Assembly: GCA_002842755.1 (NCBI GenBank)
Contig: PHDU01000013.1
Span: 1 to 64,000, forward strand
Length of the DNA stretch: 64,000 bases
Direction: 5' to 3'
Source of the DNA: Bacteroidetes bacterium HGW-Bacteroidetes-1
Lineage (GTDB): Bacteria > Bacteroidota > Bacteroidia > Bacteroidales > F082
Of this stretch, positions 26,369 to 35,402 are shown one piece after another. Both the position numbers and the translations under genes were made by a program. Under the pieces are notes generated by a model. The model was not told where the DNA came from and did not search any database. It saw only the letters and a list, made by a program, of their open reading frames with translations. Within the stretch, counting starts at the first letter, position 1. Every line of letters begins with the position of its first letter.

Positions 26369-27619
26369 ATGAATATTCGGCCACATAACGAAGCCTTTCT
26401 TTTACAATCCAGGGAACAAAACGATAAAATCGTTTCTCAGCCCTTAAGTCCTGTGGTTCAGTCGTTTGAATTAACCACAATTAAAGGTATTGTTGAATCT
26501 TGTCTCAAGATCAAAGAACAGCCTGATGAGGTGTATAACTATTCATCCAAGGGCAATCTTATTGGAATTATTACCAATGGATCGGCTGTTTTTGACTTGG
26601 GAAACATTGGGGCACTGGCATCAAAACCCGCCATAAATAAAAAAGCCTTGTTACTGAAAAAATATGCGGGAGTTGATGTCTTTGATATCGAACTCAATAC
26701 ATTGGATGTTGATGTTTTTGTAAGAACAGTGATTACTATATCTCCAACTTTTGGCGCTATTGACCTCGAAAGCATTAAAGCGCCTGAATGTTTTGAAATT
26801 GAACACAGATTGATGGACGCTCTTGACATACCTGTAATGCATGTCGATCAGCATGGAACAGCAATTGTGTCGGCCGCAGGATTGCTTAACGCATGCGAAA
26901 TTGCCGGTAAATCATTGTCGCAAATAAAGCTCGTAATAAATGGTGCAGGAACATCAGCCCTTGCATGTGCCAATTTGTACCTATCGCTCGGACTAAAAAA
27001 AGAGAACCTCATCATGCTCGATAGCAAAGGGGTCATCTCCCATAACCGAATGGACATTGATAAATATAAAAAAGTGTTTGCCACCAACACTTATTTAAAT
27101 TCATTGGAAGAAGCTCTATCGGGAGCCGATGCTTTTGTTGGCCTTTCAAAAGGCGATATACTAACACCCGGCATGATAAAATCAATGGCTGATCATCCTA
27201 TCATTTTTGCTATGGCCAATCCGATACCTGAAATTGACTATTATAATGCAATCAAAGCAAATGCAAAAGTGATATATGCATCGTGCAAAAGAGAATATCC
27301 CAATGAGATAAATAACATCCTTGGATTTCCTTTTATTTTCAGGGCAGCTCTCGATACCAGAGCCTCAAAAATTAATGACGAAATGAAAAAGGCAGCTGTT
27401 TTTGCAATCGCCTCTCTGGCGAAAGAACCGTTAGTAATATCCAACAAATCGCATAGTCACCCTTTCGGCCGTGCATACTTTCTGCCAAAGGCTTCCGACC
27501 CACGCCTCGCTAAAAAAGTAGTTCAGGCAGTTGCAAAAGCTGCAATAGCATCAGGTGTTGCCAGCAAAACTATTACCGACTGGAAAGCGCATGAAAAAAA
27601 CATAGATAAACTTTCATAA
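26369..27619 (+). CDS. malic-enzyme-like protein with altered catalytic residues, within the hydrogenase-like operon
   Basis: This 416-residue protein aligns along its length with bacterial NAD(P)-malic enzymes: GNIGALASKP, KKYAGVDVFDIEL, IKAPECFEIE, DQHGTAIV, LVINGAGTSALA (Rossmann), IMLDSKGVI, and NNILGFPFIFRAALDTRA. Key residues differ. The catalytic Tyr of YTPG is Leu26 (LSPV), the metal Asp of LEDIKAP is Ser135 (LESIKAP), and the general-base Asp of HDDQHG is Val159 (HVDQHG). The Lys (Lys92), one metal Glu (Glu134) and one Asp (Asp160) remain, and the nucleotide motif is GAGTSA with a downstream Asp that favours NAD. It is probably not a functional malic enzyme but could still bind NAD(H). 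It starts eight bases after the large-subunit stop and ends twelve bases before the small subunit. Confidence 0.85.
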   Translation: MNIRPHNEAFLLQSREQNDKIVSQPLSPVVQSFELTTIKGIVESCLKIKEQPDEVYNYSSKGNLIGIITNGSAVFDLGNIGALASKPAINKKALLLKKYAGVDVFDIELNTLDVDVFVRTVITISPTFGAIDLESIKAPECFEIEHRLMDALDIPVMHVDQHGTAIVSAAGLLNACEIAGKSLSQIKLVINGAGTSALACANLYLSLGLKKENLIMLDSKGVISHNRMDIDKYKKVFATNTYLNSLEEALSGADAFVGLSKGDILTPGMIKSMADHPIIFAMANPIPEIDYYNAIKANAKVIYASCKREYPNEINNILGFPFIFRAALDTRASKINDEMKKAAVFAIASLAKEPLVISNKSHSHPFGRAYFLPKASDPRLAKKVVQAVAKAAIASGVASKTITDWKAHEKNIDKLS

Positions 27620-27631
27620 ATATAAACAGCA

Positions 27632-28384
27632 ATGTTTGAAAACATAAAAATACTATGGCATCAGGGCAAACAATTCATCCCTGATGTGACAAAAGCAAAA
27701 GTTCCGGGAATCTTTCGCGGAAGACCCGTTATTTCCAAAGCCCATGTGGATGAAGGTTCTCTCATTGAATTGTGTCCTACCAAAGCCATTTCAAACAATC
27801 CTTTTTGCATTGACTTGGGCAAGTGCACTTTCTGTGGTGAATGTGCCATTCAGTTTCCTGAAAAAATAAAATTTACAACAGACTATAAGCTCGGAACAAA
27901 TATAAGGGAAAGGCTATTCATTTACGAAGACATCGATAGTCCAATTGAGGTCAACCCTTTACTTGTACGTAAAGAAATTCACAGGCTATTTGGCAATTCG
28001 CTCAAATTAAGACAAGTGTCAGCAGGAGGCGACAACAGCAATGAATGGGAACTTACTGCCTCAAATAATGTTCAGTTTGATATGAGCCGTTTTGGTATCG
28101 ACTTTGTTGCTTCACCTCGTCATGCCGATGGAATTGTAATTACTGGTCCAATTACAAAAAACATGGCCGAGCCATTGCAAAGGTGCTATGATGCAGTGCC
28201 CGAACCTAAAATAATAATCCTTGCCGGTACAGATGCCATCAGCGGCGGCATTTTTGCTGACAGCCCTGCAATTGACAGAAGTTTCTTAAACAACCATTTT
28301 ATTGACTTATTCATCCCGGGAAATCCTGTTCATCCGCTCACTTTTATAAATGCGGTGCTTGACTTCACCCGAAAGAAAAAATGA
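27632..28384 (+). CDS. ferredoxin/NuoB-like small subunit lacking proximal cluster ligands
   Basis: This 250-residue protein is a fusion. An N-terminal ferredoxin-like domain (about 1-95) can bind one [4Fe-4S] cluster through Cys48 (LCPTKAI) and Cys65, Cys68, Cys71 (CTFCGEC); the cysteine needed for a second cluster is Phe75. The C-terminal NuoB/HycG-like domain (about 110-250) is well conserved around NEWEL, FGIDFVASPRHAD and VITGPITKNM. However, the four proximal-cluster cysteines are replaced by Asp134, Asn137, Asp201 and Asn231. Electrons could reach the ferredoxin domain but would have no proximal cluster to go to. It is the last gene of the operon. Confidence 0.9.
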   Translation: MFENIKILWHQGKQFIPDVTKAKVPGIFRGRPVISKAHVDEGSLIELCPTKAISNNPFCIDLGKCTFCGECAIQFPEKIKFTTDYKLGTNIRERLFIYEDIDSPIEVNPLLVRKEIHRLFGNSLKLRQVSAGGDNSNEWELTASNNVQFDMSRFGIDFVASPRHADGIVITGPITKNMAEPLQRCYDAVPEPKIIILAGTDAISGGIFADSPAIDRSFLNNHFIDLFIPGNPVHPLTFINAVLDFTRKKK

Positions 28385-28472
28385 TATTCAAATTTGAAGA
28401 CTGATTTTATAATGTAACGTTCTGAGTAAAATACTCCTATAAGAAAGCAAGACAGTATAGCCGCTCCCAAAG

Positions 28473-28502
28473 TTGAGGTTGAGGTTGAGGTTGAGGTTGA
28501 GG
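28473..28502 (+). repeat. tandem hexamer (TTGAGG)5
   Basis: Five perfect copies of TTGAGG lie in the intergenic space after the hydrogenase-like operon. The same hexamer array recurs at 49877-49906. Confidence 0.9.
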
Positions 28503-28608
28503 CAGTAAGTTGTTTAAGTTTCTCTTATAGCTTAGGTGAGTCTTTTTTTAGGATCAAAAACTATTTATTCAGGTTCTGAAAAAATTCCAGTGACAACCAT
28601 TCAAAAAA

Positions 28609-28642
28609 AACCTCCATGCTTTTCAATCAAAACATGGAGGTT
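28609..28642 (-). terminator. rho-independent terminator of the alpha-glucan gene cluster
   Basis: AACCTCCATG pairs perfectly with CATGGAGGTT around a 14-base loop. Read on the minus strand the stem is followed by a run of T, so it terminates the minus-strand GH13 transcript. Confidence 0.85.
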
Positions 28643-28667
28643 AAGTTCATAAAAATACCGGATCAAC

Positions 28668-30059
28668 CTACTTCAGAATGAGAAAACCGTAAGCAGGAAG
28701 ATTTATTGATTTATTTGTTTCAAAGTCGATCGTTTCACCAGTTAGTAGTTCGGTAAAGGTACCTGTAAATGCGTCATCAGTGATCGTCACTTCCTGAGCA
28801 ACACTGGTAACATTGATCATCACCACTATTTTGTTGCTGCCTTTTGTGCGCGTAAATGAAAGAACCTCAGCGGGTTTGTTTGTAACAACAGGAATCATTT
28901 CCCCACCATTGGACGCATTCCATAACGGTTCGTTTTCTTTTTTAATCTGATTCAAACGTGTGTAAAATGCAGTATAATCATTTTCCTTATCCCAGTTAAT
29001 CTCATCTTTTTCAAAAAACAAAAGACGATGGTCAAGTCCAACCTCCTGCCCGTTGTAGATCAAGGGAAAGCCAGGTACGGTGTAAGCCATTACAGCAAAG
29101 GCTTTTGCACCTTCACCCAATCTTTCAAATTCTGTTCCATTCCATGAGTTCTCATCATGATTGGAAGTGAACATCATTCTAAAGGAAGATGGGGCAAACA
29201 AGGTATCTTCTTTTACAAAATAAGCAAACACATCAGCAGCATTTTTCTCTCCTTTGGCAATCTGATTCATAATATGATGAAATTCCCATCCATAATTGGC
29301 ATCAAAAGCTTTGTTCATCAAGTCGTATTTCCCCTCATCTTCAGCCAACATAAAAACAGGCTTAATAGCATCAAGTTCCATGCGTGCTTTCTCCCAGAAT
29401 TCAGTTGGAACCATTCCAGCTACATCGCAGCGATAGCCATCAATACCTGCTTCTGAAACCCAAAACTTTAAGGCATCAATCATCGCAGTCCATAACTCCG
29501 GATTGTCTTCATAATTCAGATCTGCAACATCTGTCCAGTCATAAGGAGAGATAATTTTACCACTATCATCCCTGTTGTACCAATCAGGATGGTCGATAGC
29601 CCACTGATGATCGAAGGATGTGTGATTTGCAACCCAGTCAAGGATTACTTTAAATCCCATCTGATGTGCCCTATCAACAAGTAATTTGAAATCCTCAAAC
29701 GTTCCAAACTCAGGATTGATTGCTTTGTAGTCTCTGATTGAATAATAACTGCCAAGTCCTCCTTTTCTGTTTAGTTCACCAATAGGATGAACTGGCATAA
29801 ACCACAAAATGTCAACTCCTAATTCTTTCAAACGGGGCAGATGCTCTGCCAAAGCATTGAATGTTCCTTCAGAAGTGAACTGACGTGTATTCACTTCATA
29901 AATCACTGCATTTTTTGCCCACTCAGGGGTAACAACTGAAGAAACAGGTTTAGCAATAACCTTTTCTTTTGTTTTGCTGGCTCCACAGGCCCAGAAAGCA
30001 ATAGCAATTACTACTACTGCCAGCGCCATAAATAGCATTTGAATCATTGATTTTTTCAT
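28668..30059 (-). CDS. GH13 alpha-amylase-family glucosidase, lipoprotein
   Basis: This 463-residue alpha-glucan hydrolase is anchored by a lipoprotein signal (lipobox WAC, Cys25). The GH13 TIM barrel shows region I DWVANHTS, the nucleophile Asp212 in GYRCDVAG, the acid/base Glu240 in LAEDEG and the third acid Asp302 in SNHDEN. The C-terminal domain is short. The product could be an alpha-amylase or maltodextrin glucosidase; specificity is not certain. It is the last gene of a four-gene minus-strand cluster and is followed by a strong terminator. Confidence 0.92.
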   Translation of the reverse strand: MKKSMIQMLFMALAVVVIAIAFWACGASKTKEKVIAKPVSSVVTPEWAKNAVIYEVNTRQFTSEGTFNALAEHLPRLKELGVDILWFMPVHPIGELNRKGGLGSYYSIRDYKAINPEFGTFEDFKLLVDRAHQMGFKVILDWVANHTSFDHQWAIDHPDWYNRDDSGKIISPYDWTDVADLNYEDNPELWTAMIDALKFWVSEAGIDGYRCDVAGMVPTEFWEKARMELDAIKPVFMLAEDEGKYDLMNKAFDANYGWEFHHIMNQIAKGEKNAADVFAYFVKEDTLFAPSSFRMMFTSNHDENSWNGTEFERLGEGAKAFAVMAYTVPGFPLIYNGQEVGLDHRLLFFEKDEINWDKENDYTAFYTRLNQIKKENEPLWNASNGGEMIPVVTNKPAEVLSFTRTKGSNKIVVMINVTSVAQEVTITDDAFTGTFTELLTGETIDFETNKSINLPAYGFLILK

Positions 30060-30070
30060 GTTAAATAAAT

Positions 30071-32509
30071 TTACCAGTTAATAATTATTTGTTGATCGGA
30101 ATTATCCAGGATAAATTGTAAGGTTTGTTCAGCTTTAAGTTCCTTCGTAATTGTTTGTAAGTATGTAACTTCAGGCTTTATCAGGCTTTTGGTTTTACCG
30201 TTGACTGAGAGTTTTGTAAGAGCACCTTCAAAACCATGCATAACAAAATGCAGTGTTTTGAACTTACTGCTCATGGAACCTTCGGGCTTTCCGAGGATGA
30301 TTTGATTTTTATTGTTCAAGAACTGAAACTGGCGTTGATAAAAGCTTCCATTTTCAAATGCATACGTAAGACCATCATCTTCATAGAATAGAAAAGAAGA
30401 AGAATCAGAACCCTTATAAACATGTACTTCCAATGTATCTGAAGGATTCTCAGTTGTATTTTGAACCAGTGACTGGAGTGGAATAATACTTCCGGCTTTC
30501 ACAAAAACTGGCAGACGGTCAAGAGGAGCTGGATGCCAGATTTCAGTATTGCCATTAAAAAAGTTATCATTGTACAAATCATACCATCCTCCCTGCGGCA
30601 AGTAAACTTTTGCTGCCAATTGCTCACTGCTTACCGGAGCAATCAACAATGATGTTCCGAAAAGATATTGATTTTCATAATCCGGGAAAAATATTTTTTC
30701 ATCGGCAAAATAATGGACTGCAAGACTGCGCTGAACAGGCAATCCCGTGGTTGCAGCATCTTTGAATGCACTGTAAATATAAGGCATCAAATGATATCTG
30801 AAGCTGATGAATTTTTTTGCAATAGCCTCTGGATTTTCGCCATAGGACCAAGGTTCAGATCGGGATGTATTTTTTGCAGTGTGACCCCGAAAGAAAGGCG
30901 TGAAAGCACCTATGCTGATCCATCGGCTATAAAGGGCTGGGTTGGCATCGCCACCAAAACCACCTACATCAAAGCCAGTAAAAGCAAAGCCGGAAAGACC
31001 CAGACTGTTCACCAGTCTCACACCAAGCAACATGTGCTCATCATGTGCCTGGTTATCACCAGTCCAAAGCGCAGTATATCTTTGGCTTCCTGAAAACCCT
31101 GCACGGGAAAGCACAAAGGGTCGCTTACCTTTCATAAGCGCTATAGTACCCTCAAAAGTAGCACGCGCCATTTGCATACCATATACATTTTTTGCTTCGA
31201 GATAAGAAGCACGACGGCCTTCCCAGTTAAAAGTTACCAGTGAAGGAACTTGCTGACCCCATGTAGCAATTTCATTCATATCGTTCCAAAAACCATCAAT
31301 ACCTAAACCGACATACCCTTCAAATTTATCACCCCACCAACTTCGGCCTATTTCAGAAGTAAAATCAGGGAAGTGACACCAACCAGGCCACACCTGACCC
31401 GTATAAGGGGTCCCATCAGGGTACAAAGCGAAAACTCTTTTTTTAAGTCCGTCTTCGTATGCATGATAACCTTTCTCAACTTTTATTCCGGGATCAACAA
31501 TAACTGTTGTATGGAAATTCATTGCCTTGAGCTGATCGAGGAATCCTTTTGGATTACTGAAATTATCAGGATGCCAGGTAAAAATCTTATACGCATCCAT
31601 AAAATCAATATCAAGAACCATCACATCAGCCGGTATTTCCTTTTCCCTTAAAGTGCGTGCCACAGTCAACACCTCTTTATCAGGAGTATAACTCCAGCGA
31701 CTTTGCTGATAACCGAGACTCCAAAGCGGAGGCAGAGGCATTTTACCCGTCAAATTGCCATAAAACTGAATGATTTCAGCAACACCTTCTCCCTGAATAA
31801 AAAAGTAATCCATTTCACCACCATCGGCTGAGAAATATGAAAATCGATCGTTGGATGCTCCAAAGTTAAATTGTGTCCTCCAGCTATTGTCGAAAAAAAT
31901 CCCATAAACAGCATTGTTCACGATACCCATATAAAAAGGGATGGAAGTATAGAGCGGATCACTATAATTTTCATAATGCGGATTATCTGTGTTCCAGTTT
32001 ACATAAGCCGACCCAAAGCGGTTAAGGCCTCCTGTTTTGGCGCCAAGTCCGATAAACTTCTCGTTTGGCTGCAAACTTTTATATGCAGTCACCTGTGTTC
32101 CTTGCCACGATGTTCCAAAAGCAGGATCATCCTGATTGAGCAATACTCCATTTTTATTATAAAAACTGATCCTTACAGGTTGAAGGCTAATCACCAATGT
32201 AAGATCATCGGTACTTAGTTCAAAAAAACCTCTGTTTTCAACGAAACTAACAGCAATTTTTTCTGCTGACTGAATAACAGCATATGAAAAATCTTTTTCA
32301 AAACTGTTCTGAACTACCTGAATTCGTATAACATGACTGCTATATGGCGTGATACGCATTTTTCCTTCCGTCGTGCTTATTTCAAGGCGCTGGCCATCCC
32401 AGTCATGCTGCAGATGGTTTCCAAGGCTTTTAAAATCCTGATTTTGTCCTGAAGAATTCACCGAAAAAATGCTTAACATCAGCATGAAAATAATTTTAGT
32501 CTTATTCAT
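30071..32509 (-). CDS. GH31 alpha-glucosidase, exported
   Basis: This 812-residue GH31 enzyme has a signal peptide (about residues 1-21, ending NSSGQ). After the N-terminal galactose-mutarotase-like and beta-sandwich domain, the barrel carries the nucleophile Asp410 in GFWNDMNE and the acid/base Asp485 in WTGDNQAHDEHM. The motif PPLWSLGYQQSRW precedes the barrel, as in SusB-independent alpha-glucosidases of Bacteroidota. It probably releases glucose from the non-reducing ends of maltodextrins in the periplasm. The gene overlaps nothing and lies 11 bases upstream of the GH13 lipoprotein gene and 6 bases downstream of the second GH31 gene. Confidence 0.93.
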   Translation of the reverse strand: MNKTKIIFMLMLSIFSVNSSGQNQDFKSLGNHLQHDWDGQRLEISTTEGKMRITPYSSHVIRIQVVQNSFEKDFSYAVIQSAEKIAVSFVENRGFFELSTDDLTLVISLQPVRISFYNKNGVLLNQDDPAFGTSWQGTQVTAYKSLQPNEKFIGLGAKTGGLNRFGSAYVNWNTDNPHYENYSDPLYTSIPFYMGIVNNAVYGIFFDNSWRTQFNFGASNDRFSYFSADGGEMDYFFIQGEGVAEIIQFYGNLTGKMPLPPLWSLGYQQSRWSYTPDKEVLTVARTLREKEIPADVMVLDIDFMDAYKIFTWHPDNFSNPKGFLDQLKAMNFHTTVIVDPGIKVEKGYHAYEDGLKKRVFALYPDGTPYTGQVWPGWCHFPDFTSEIGRSWWGDKFEGYVGLGIDGFWNDMNEIATWGQQVPSLVTFNWEGRRASYLEAKNVYGMQMARATFEGTIALMKGKRPFVLSRAGFSGSQRYTALWTGDNQAHDEHMLLGVRLVNSLGLSGFAFTGFDVGGFGGDANPALYSRWISIGAFTPFFRGHTAKNTSRSEPWSYGENPEAIAKKFISFRYHLMPYIYSAFKDAATTGLPVQRSLAVHYFADEKIFFPDYENQYLFGTSLLIAPVSSEQLAAKVYLPQGGWYDLYNDNFFNGNTEIWHPAPLDRLPVFVKAGSIIPLQSLVQNTTENPSDTLEVHVYKGSDSSSFLFYEDDGLTYAFENGSFYQRQFQFLNNKNQIILGKPEGSMSSKFKTLHFVMHGFEGALTKLSVNGKTKSLIKPEVTYLQTITKELKAEQTLQFILDNSDQQIIINW

Positions 32510-32515
32510 GATACA

Positions 32516-35374
32516 CTATTTTGTAACAATTACACTTTTATGACCCGGCCATTGGATTCGAAAATGCCAGAGTTCTTTTGCGTCTTTCCAAAAGCCGCTG
32601 TTATTTCCTGCAATTTCCTCTTCGGTTAACATTTCAAGTTTTTTTCCGTCATATTGCGCTTCTTTAAGATTCTTGGGCAATCCGTAAAGTATCACTTCAA
32701 CCAGGCGCGACTCAGGCATTCCTGTCCATCCATTTCCGGTACGACTCAATTCGAGCGTGATTTCACCGGTATTGATATTCCCATTAAAATGCAGAAGTTC
32801 ATAATCACCTGAATCATACGTGCCATAACTAACGCCATCATCTTCAAACATCAGTCCGCTAAACGGGCCATCCCCATCGGGAAGATAAGCATGAAGAAAA
32901 AGAATGCGGGAAGAATAGGCATCCGTAGTATTCACTGCTTTTACACGTGGAATAATACTTCCTCCTCTGATAAAAACCGGAATACTTTCAGGAGCTATTG
33001 CCACCTGAATGTTTCGTTTTCCAATCAACTTCTGTCCTGTCCAGAAATGATACCACAGACCCGAAGGCAGAGACACATCCATTTTCTGCATTCCAGGCTC
33101 AACAACAGGAACCACAAGCATATCATCCCCAAAATAATAACTACTAAATGAATCTCCAAAACGTTCATCATCGGGATGATAATAAAACAAAGGCTTTGTG
33201 ACAGGAACACCATTTACCGAATTTTTCCATGATGCAGTATAGATATAAGGCAGCAATTCATAGCGGAGTTTCATAAAATGCCTGACAATGCGTTTTGTGG
33301 TATCATTATAAAAAATCGGTTCGGAAGGAATAACCGAGCCATGAGGACGAAGTATTGGGGTAAAAACAGCAAACTGAAGCCACCGCGTGTATAATTCATT
33401 ATCTTTCACTCCGGTAGCAAAACCGCCTGCATCAGAATGCATATAAGGAATACCTGACATACTCATATTAAGCATGGCTGGCAATTGCGCTTTTAATCCG
33501 ACCCAGCTCCGACTCACATCGCCGCTCCAGGGGACGATTCCGTGTCGCTGCGAACCTGCATATCCACTTCGCGCAAGAAAAAACAAACGTTTCTCAGGAA
33601 AATCCTTTCTGAAATTTTCGGAGATCATCTTTGCCCAATAATGGCCATAGATATTATGAACTTCATCAGCTTTACCTAAAACATGAACAATATCAGAAGG
33701 GTGACTTTCAGGCTCGCCAAGATCGCCCCATAATCCTTCGACACCGATATCGAATTGTTTTCGATACTGTTGCCAAAGCCATTGCTGGGCTTCATTTTTA
33801 AAAATATCTATAAGTGAGCCATTGCCAAAATAAAATTGCTTGTCAATATAACTCTTGCCCATACTGTCTTTGGCAAGGATACCCAACGTATCTGCAATGG
33901 ACCAGTTTTTAAGACTATCAATTATATATGGTTCTGAGATGGTAATAGTTTTTACGCCCTTTTTTCTAAAATCGCGAATCATTTGCTCAGGCTCGGGCCA
34001 GTTTGGCTTCCACCAATCGAGGCGTCCCAAGTGCCCGAGAATGCTATCCCCAAACCAATAAAAATCGAGGATTATAGCATCAATCGGGAAATCCTCCTTT
34101 ATCATTTGATCCACGATTTCGGTTGTCTCCTTTTGTGTGCGGTATGCCATACGCGACTGAAGGTTTCCAAATGCCCAGCGCGGCAACATCGGTTGAGTTC
34201 CGGTTAGGTGGCCATATTGCATCATCAGCGAAGAGAAACTTTTTCCGGTGATCAGAAAATAACGCATTGGTCCACCAGCGGCAGCAAACTCGAGTACGCC
34301 ATCGCCTTTACTGTCAGCATCGAACCAGGCTTTGTGAGGGTTGTCAACAAATAAAATGTATTTTTTTGATGAAACCAAAAGAGGAATCATGTAATTAAGG
34401 TTATCAGCTCCAAATTCATAATTATAGTCAGGCCTGTTATACAGACCTAACTTCCTGCCGCGAAGGTTGATACCGCTGGCGCGACCGCCACTTCCATAAA
34501 GTAGTTCATCCTCCTCAAGGGAAAAACGAATGCCTGAGGCGTCGGTTCGTTTAAAAAAACCGCGTTCCTCTGCAAAAAATTGCTTTCCGTTGTTCAAGTA
34601 ACTTATGCTAAATGGCTTCTTCTGAATCAGCACCTGCACTCCAGGAAGGTCATACATAATTATATTTCCGGATTCGGCCAAATAGGTTTTAACAATTACG
34701 GGTTCAACGGCAATTGCATGAGATTCAAAAAATGCTTTAAAACCATCAGGGTGCCAGCTAACTTCAACAATACTATCATTGAAAGGCCGCAAAGCAATAG
34801 TTCCCTGTGATGTTTCAATGAAAAGGTTTCCATTCTCCTGTTGATGTCCCTGATAAATATGTTCTTTGAAAAGATATTCAGCCAGCTTTTCCACCTTCGG
34901 CTGATAACCATCCAAAGGAACATAAACATCTCCATTATCTATTGTTTTTCCAACCAAAGAACCATTGACATCGCGAAAAACAAAGGCAATCTGATTTACT
35001 TTAACATCATCAGGAATAGCAAATAATGATTTTGGAATAAAGACAGCTTTAAATAAATTATTGCCTAAAGATTCCATTTCAACCTTAGAATCTTCTTTGC
35101 CCCAATTGCCCACCACAAACTTCCAGTCACGCTCATCACGGCTTAAAGTGGTTATCAATCCTGCATGAAAATAGACCTGCCCTTCATAGTTAAATAGTGC
35201 TGCATTGCCTTGAGAAGCATCAAAAATTACAGTGATCTCATCGGTAATTTTTGGTTGCTGTGGACTCACTTTGATAATCTGAGCAACCAGACTGGAAGTG
35301 AAAAAAAGTGTCGCGAATAAAGCAAAGAAACTTAATAGAAATGAACGGATTTTTAAAGTATTATGCTGCTTCAT
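32516..35374 (-). CDS. GH31 family glycosidase with an extra N-terminal domain
   Basis: This 952-residue GH31 protein has a signal peptide ending SSLVAQ and an added N-terminal beta-sandwich of about 140 residues (IKVSPQQPKITDEITVIFDA to VYVPLDGYQP) resembling starch-binding or CBM-like modules seen in Bacteroidota amylolytic enzymes. The barrel nucleophile is Asp551 in LWGDLGEPE, and WSGDVSRSWVGLKAQL marks the acid/base region. LGE instead of MNE after the nucleophile separates it from the neighbouring GH31, so its linkage or chain-length preference probably differs. It lies between the GH13 neopullulanase-like gene and the other GH31. Confidence 0.9.
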   Translation of the reverse strand: MKQHNTLKIRSFLLSFFALFATLFFTSSLVAQIIKVSPQQPKITDEITVIFDASQGNAALFNYEGQVYFHAGLITTLSRDERDWKFVVGNWGKEDSKVEMESLGNNLFKAVFIPKSLFAIPDDVKVNQIAFVFRDVNGSLVGKTIDNGDVYVPLDGYQPKVEKLAEYLFKEHIYQGHQQENGNLFIETSQGTIALRPFNDSIVEVSWHPDGFKAFFESHAIAVEPVIVKTYLAESGNIIMYDLPGVQVLIQKKPFSISYLNNGKQFFAEERGFFKRTDASGIRFSLEEDELLYGSGGRASGINLRGRKLGLYNRPDYNYEFGADNLNYMIPLLVSSKKYILFVDNPHKAWFDADSKGDGVLEFAAAGGPMRYFLITGKSFSSLMMQYGHLTGTQPMLPRWAFGNLQSRMAYRTQKETTEIVDQMIKEDFPIDAIILDFYWFGDSILGHLGRLDWWKPNWPEPEQMIRDFRKKGVKTITISEPYIIDSLKNWSIADTLGILAKDSMGKSYIDKQFYFGNGSLIDIFKNEAQQWLWQQYRKQFDIGVEGLWGDLGEPESHPSDIVHVLGKADEVHNIYGHYWAKMISENFRKDFPEKRLFFLARSGYAGSQRHGIVPWSGDVSRSWVGLKAQLPAMLNMSMSGIPYMHSDAGGFATGVKDNELYTRWLQFAVFTPILRPHGSVIPSEPIFYNDTTKRIVRHFMKLRYELLPYIYTASWKNSVNGVPVTKPLFYYHPDDERFGDSFSSYYFGDDMLVVPVVEPGMQKMDVSLPSGLWYHFWTGQKLIGKRNIQVAIAPESIPVFIRGGSIIPRVKAVNTTDAYSSRILFLHAYLPDGDGPFSGLMFEDDGVSYGTYDSGDYELLHFNGNINTGEITLELSRTGNGWTGMPESRLVEVILYGLPKNLKEAQYDGKKLEMLTEEEIAGNNSGFWKDAKELWHFRIQWPGHKSVIVTK

Positions 35375-35402
35375 AAGTAAATTTCAAGACGAATTCCTTT
35401 TT

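Noticed and set aside
26369-27619. Ordinary malic enzyme (maeA/maeB)
   Set aside because: Overall similarity is high but the catalytic Tyr, general-base Asp and one metal Asp are substituted, and the gene is embedded between two complex subunits.
24858-28384. Genuine [NiFe] hydrogenase (hydrogenase-4 or formate hydrogenlyase type)
   Set aside because: Operon layout and homology suggest it, but all NiFe-ligand cysteines of the large subunit and all proximal-cluster cysteines of the small subunit are replaced, and no maturation genes (hyp) are present.
17824-28384. Respiratory complex I (nuo operon)
   Set aside because: The HyfB-type C-terminal extensions, HyfE-type subunit, NuoC-NuoD fusion and absence of NuoA, E, F, G, I and J genes fit the hydrogenase-related layout better.
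28473-28502. CRISPR-like or phase-variable coding repeat
   Set aside because: Hexamer units are directly adjacent without spacers and lie outside any supported reading frame, so this is a simple tandem repeat.
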